Part shown: piece by piece, positions 34,207 to 36,472 of the stretch
Layout: each line of letters begins with the position of its first letter
Position numbering within the stretch: position 1 is the first letter of the stretch
Assembly (NCBI GenBank): GCA_019694215.1
Contig: JAIBCK010000028.1
Location: forward strand, 1 to 36,472
Direction: 5' to 3'
DNA length: 36,472 nt
DNA from: Thermoflexales bacterium
Lineage (GTDB): Bacteria; Chloroflexota; Anaerolineae; J036; Brachytrichaceae
Made by a program: the position numbers and the translations under genes
The notes under the pieces: model-generated
The model's database searches: none
The model's input: the letters and a program-made list of their open reading frames with translations, nothing else
What the model was told of the DNA's origin: nothing

Positions 34207-35039
34207 TGCGGGTCGGGCTATTCGGCTTTCCGGTCGCGCACTCGGCCTCGCCGCGCATGCACAACGCCGCCTTCGCCGCGCTCGGGCTGGCGGGCTGGCA
34301 GTATGAGCTGTGGGAGACGGCGCCCGATCAACTCGTCCGACGCATCGCCGCCTTGCGCGCTGATCCTTCCATCGCAGGGGCCAACGTCACGGTCCCCCAC
34401 AAGATCGAGGTGATGGCCGCGCTGGACGGCGTGACCGAGCGCGCCCGCGCCATCGGCGCCGTCAACACGCTCTACCGGGAGGGGGACCGGCTGCTCGGCG
34501 ACAACACCGACAGCGCGGGCTTCATTGCCGACCTGGCCGCGCACGGTGTGACGGTCGATGCGCACACCCAGGCGCTGGTGCTTGGCGCAGGCGGCGCGGC
34601 GCGGGCGGTCGTGCATGGCCTGCTGTCGCAAGGTGCCCGGGTGCGCATCTTCAACCGCGCTGCGGGCCGCGCGGTCACGTTGGCGGCTGATTTCAAAACG
34701 TTGGGCGATGTGCGCGCCGTCGATGATCTTTCGGCCGCGGGCGACACGCCCGCAACGCTGATCGTCAATGCCACTTCGGCCGGCATGAGCCCGAACGAAG
34801 ACGGCACCCCATGGCCGCCGGGCCTTCGCTTCCCCGGCGGCGCGACGGTCTACGACCTGGTCTACAAGCCGGCCACGACGCGCTTGATGCGCGAGGCCGC
34901 CGCTGCTGGTGCACGCATCATCGGCGGAATCGGCATGCTCGCCGAGCAGGGTGCGCAGGCCTTTGCACGCTGGACGGGCAAGCCCGCCGCGGAGGCATCG
35001 GTTATCATGCGCCGCACTCTGGGAGCAACCCCACAATGA
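34206..35039 (+). CDS. aroE: Shikimate dehydrogenase
   Basis: A 277-residue NADPH-dependent enzyme that reduces 3-dehydroshikimate to shikimate. Substrate-site motifs are complete: GFPVAHSASPRMHNAAF, NVTVPHK (catalytic Lys), GAVNT and DNTDSAGF (catalytic Asp). The dinucleotide motif is VLGAGGAARAV, followed by FNRAAGRA and NATSAGM. The ending GIGMLAEQGAQAFARWTG is typical. The ATG at 34206 overlaps the aroA stop by one base; a GTG at 34203 is also in frame but less likely. It overlaps the start of pepC at its end. Confidence 0.96.
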   Translation: MRVGLFGFPVAHSASPRMHNAAFAALGLAGWQYELWETAPDQLVRRIAALRADPSIAGANVTVPHKIEVMAALDGVTERARAIGAVNTLYREGDRLLGDNTDSAGFIADLAAHGVTVDAHTQALVLGAGGAARAVVHGLLSQGARVRIFNRAAGRAVTLAADFKTLGDVRAVDDLSAAGDTPATLIVNATSAGMSPNEDGTPWPPGLRFPGGATVYDLVYKPATTRLMREAAAAGARIIGGIGMLAEQGAQAFARWTGKPAAEASVIMRRTLGATPQ

Positions 35040-36397
35040 CACAGCAAACCCCTGATTTTTCAGTCTCCGCCGCGCATATCGAGCAATGGACCGCGCAGCT
35101 CGCGGGCGATGCCAGACACCGCCTCGCCGTGAATGCCGTCACCAGCCGCGGCCTGAACGAGGCGACGTTGAACCGCGACGTCGTCAAGCGCAGCAACCAT
35201 GTCTACTCGCACTGGCTGAAGTCCAACCCGGCGACCTCGCAGAAGCAAACCGGGCGCTGCTGGTTATTTGCCGGCCTCAATCTGTTCCGCGTCGAAGCCA
35301 TCAAACGGCTGGAAGTCGAGGATTTCGAGTTCTCGCAGGCGCACCTGATGTTCTGGGACAAACTTGAGAAGGCCAACTTCTTTCTGGAGTCGATCATCGC
35401 CACGGCGGGGGAGCCGCTGGATGGCCGCCTGGTGCAGCATCTTCTGGTCAGCCCCATCCAGGATGGCGGCCAGTGGGACATGTTTGCCAACTTGATCCAG
35501 AAGTATGGCGTTGTGCCCAAGTCGGTCATGCCCGAGTCCTTCAGCAGCAGCCATTCGGTCGTCATGAACAACCGCATTACCGCCCGGTTGCGTGAGGATG
35601 CTGCGACGCTGCGGATGCGGGCCGCAGGCGGCGCGAGTCGGGCCGCGCTTGCCGACGAGAAACTCGCCATGCTCGCCGAAATTCACCGCATGCTGGTCGT
35701 ACATCTGGGCGAACCCCCACGCAGCTTTGAATGGCAATGGCGCGACAAGACCGATGTCTTTCATCGCGCCGGCGTATTGACGCCGCAGGACTTCTTCAAG
35801 CGTTATGTCGACTACCCGCTCGATGCGCTGGTGTGCCTGGTTCACGATCCGATGCCAGATCGCCCAACCAACACAGTCCTGACCATCGACTACCTCGGAA
35901 ACGTGATCGAAGGCGCACCGATCCGCTACCTGAATGTCGATCTGCCCGTTTTCAAGCAGGCCGCCTTGGACATGCTGGTCAAACAACAGGAGCCAGTCTG
36001 GTTTGGCTGCGATGTCGGCAAGGGCCAAAGCCGCGAGGTCGGCGTGCTCGACCTCGACGTCTTCGATGCCGCGCTCGCATACGGCTTCACCGAGCGCGCC
36101 ACGAAGGGCGAGCGCCTGAGCTATGGGCAGAGCCAGATGACGCATGCCATGGTGTTGACTGGCGTGGATCTGGACGCCGCCCGCACGCCGCGCAAGTGGC
36201 GTGTGGAGAACAGCTGGGGCAATGACTACGGCGACAAGGGCTACTTCGCGATGACCGACCGATGGATGGACGAGTACTGCTACGAGGTGCTGGTTCGCAA
36301 GGAAGTTCTACCTGCCGACCTCATGGCCGCGCTCGACATGCCGGCGCGCCATCTGCCGCCGTGGGATCCGATGGGCGCGCTGGCGATTTCGGTCTAA
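35036..36397 (+). CDS. pepC: Aminopeptidase C (bleomycin hydrolase family, C1B)
   Basis: A 453-residue papain-fold aminopeptidase, the usual length for PepC, expected to form a cytoplasmic hexamer that trims peptides from the N-terminus. The catalytic Cys75 is in QTGRCWLFAGLN, the His in QMTHAMVLTGVD and the Asn in WRVENSWGNDYGDKGYF. There is no signal peptide. The protein ends LPPWDPMGALAISV, close to the conserved C-terminal arm that occupies the active site in this family. It overlaps the aroE stop by 4 bases and the aroC ATG follows after 6 bases, so it is embedded in the aromatic operon. Why a general peptidase sits there is unclear; it could release aromatic amino acids from peptides. 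Confidence 0.95.
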   Translation: MTQQTPDFSVSAAHIEQWTAQLAGDARHRLAVNAVTSRGLNEATLNRDVVKRSNHVYSHWLKSNPATSQKQTGRCWLFAGLNLFRVEAIKRLEVEDFEFSQAHLMFWDKLEKANFFLESIIATAGEPLDGRLVQHLLVSPIQDGGQWDMFANLIQKYGVVPKSVMPESFSSSHSVVMNNRITARLREDAATLRMRAAGGASRAALADEKLAMLAEIHRMLVVHLGEPPRSFEWQWRDKTDVFHRAGVLTPQDFFKRYVDYPLDALVCLVHDPMPDRPTNTVLTIDYLGNVIEGAPIRYLNVDLPVFKQAALDMLVKQQEPVWFGCDVGKGQSREVGVLDLDVFDAALAYGFTERATKGERLSYGQSQMTHAMVLTGVDLDAARTPRKWRVENSWGNDYGDKGYFAMTDRWMDEYCYEVLVRKEVLPADLMAALDMPARHLPPWDPMGALAISV

Positions 36398-36403
36398 ACG
36401 CCC

Positions 36404-36472
36404 ATGCTGCGCTTTCTCACCGCGGGTGAATCCCATGGCCCGAGCCTGACCGCCATACTCGAAGGCCTGCCG
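36404..36472 (+). CDS. aroC: Chorismate synthase, N-terminal part (cut by window end)
   Basis: The last 23 codons of the window begin MLRFLTAGESHGPSLTAILE, which matches the very conserved N-terminus of chorismate synthase, including the His of GESHG. The enzyme converts EPSP to chorismate using reduced FMN. It starts 6 bases after the pepC stop and continues past the window, extending the operon. Confidence 0.93.
   Translation, partial: MLRFLTAGESHGPSLTAILEGLP

Overview
The window is a gene-dense, high-GC stretch of a bacterial chromosome. The secreted proteins carry long Thr/Pro-rich linkers (TPTPTATP-type), which are a common signature of Chloroflexota (Anaerolineae-like lineages). Type I-beta DAHP synthases, a CIRCE-controlled groESL and a free-standing nuoN are compatible with that. 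The assignment to Chloroflexota is an inference from protein style; there is no rRNA in the window. I see no tRNA, rRNA, CRISPR array, insertion sequence, integrase or phage gene. No gap between genes exceeds about 200 bases.

Layout. Positions 1-156 are the end of a Thr/Pro-rich protein. 188-2320 is a two-component system (OmpR-type regulator and HAMP sensor kinase). 2313-3080 (minus) is a lipoprotein with ten 7-residue repeats. 3247-5297 is a moeA / DNA methyltransferase pair. 5294-6559 (minus) is proA. 6605-10519 encodes a 1304-residue secreted multidomain protein with a C39-like cysteine peptidase domain. 10580-11011 is a small DUF4190-type membrane protein, followed by a bidirectional terminator. 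11096-12514 (minus) is a secreted SH3b protein, 12680-15343 (minus) an orphan PAS/GAF histidine kinase, and 15444-17414 (minus) groES-groEL with a consensus promoter and CIRCE. 17614-18156 (minus) is a Uma2-like protein. 18219-21599 is deoC plus a double-domain ALDH16-type dehydrogenase. 21600-22244 (minus) is a signal peptidase I homologue without its catalytic residues. 22330-23832 is malQ, 23921-24271 (minus) mscL, and 24429-25862 a lone nuoN. 25859-29178 (minus) is an MFS transporter / M20 peptidase / sulfurtransferase operon.

From 29303 to the right edge lies an aromatic amino acid operon: leader peptide, two tandem DAHP synthases, GNAT acetyltransferase, tyrA, aroA, aroE, pepC and the start of aroC. 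Almost every junction overlaps or is only a few bases long, so one transcript is likely. It would supply DAHP synthesis, three further shikimate-pathway steps (AroE, AroA, AroC) and the tyrosine branch. aroB, aroD/aroQ and aroK must lie elsewhere or downstream.

The most exciting element is the leader of this operon. A 31-codon reading frame containing consecutive Tyr-Trp-Tyr codons precedes a perfect 13-bp terminator. A competing 15-bp antiterminator and a third, anti-antiterminator pairing can be drawn by eye. This is the architecture of a ribosome-mediated attenuator sensing tyrosine and tryptophan. Other notable items are the catalytically dead signal peptidase, an unnamed C-terminal domain shared by two surface proteins, and a set of genes whose -10 boxes sit so close to the start codon that leaderless mRNAs are predicted.
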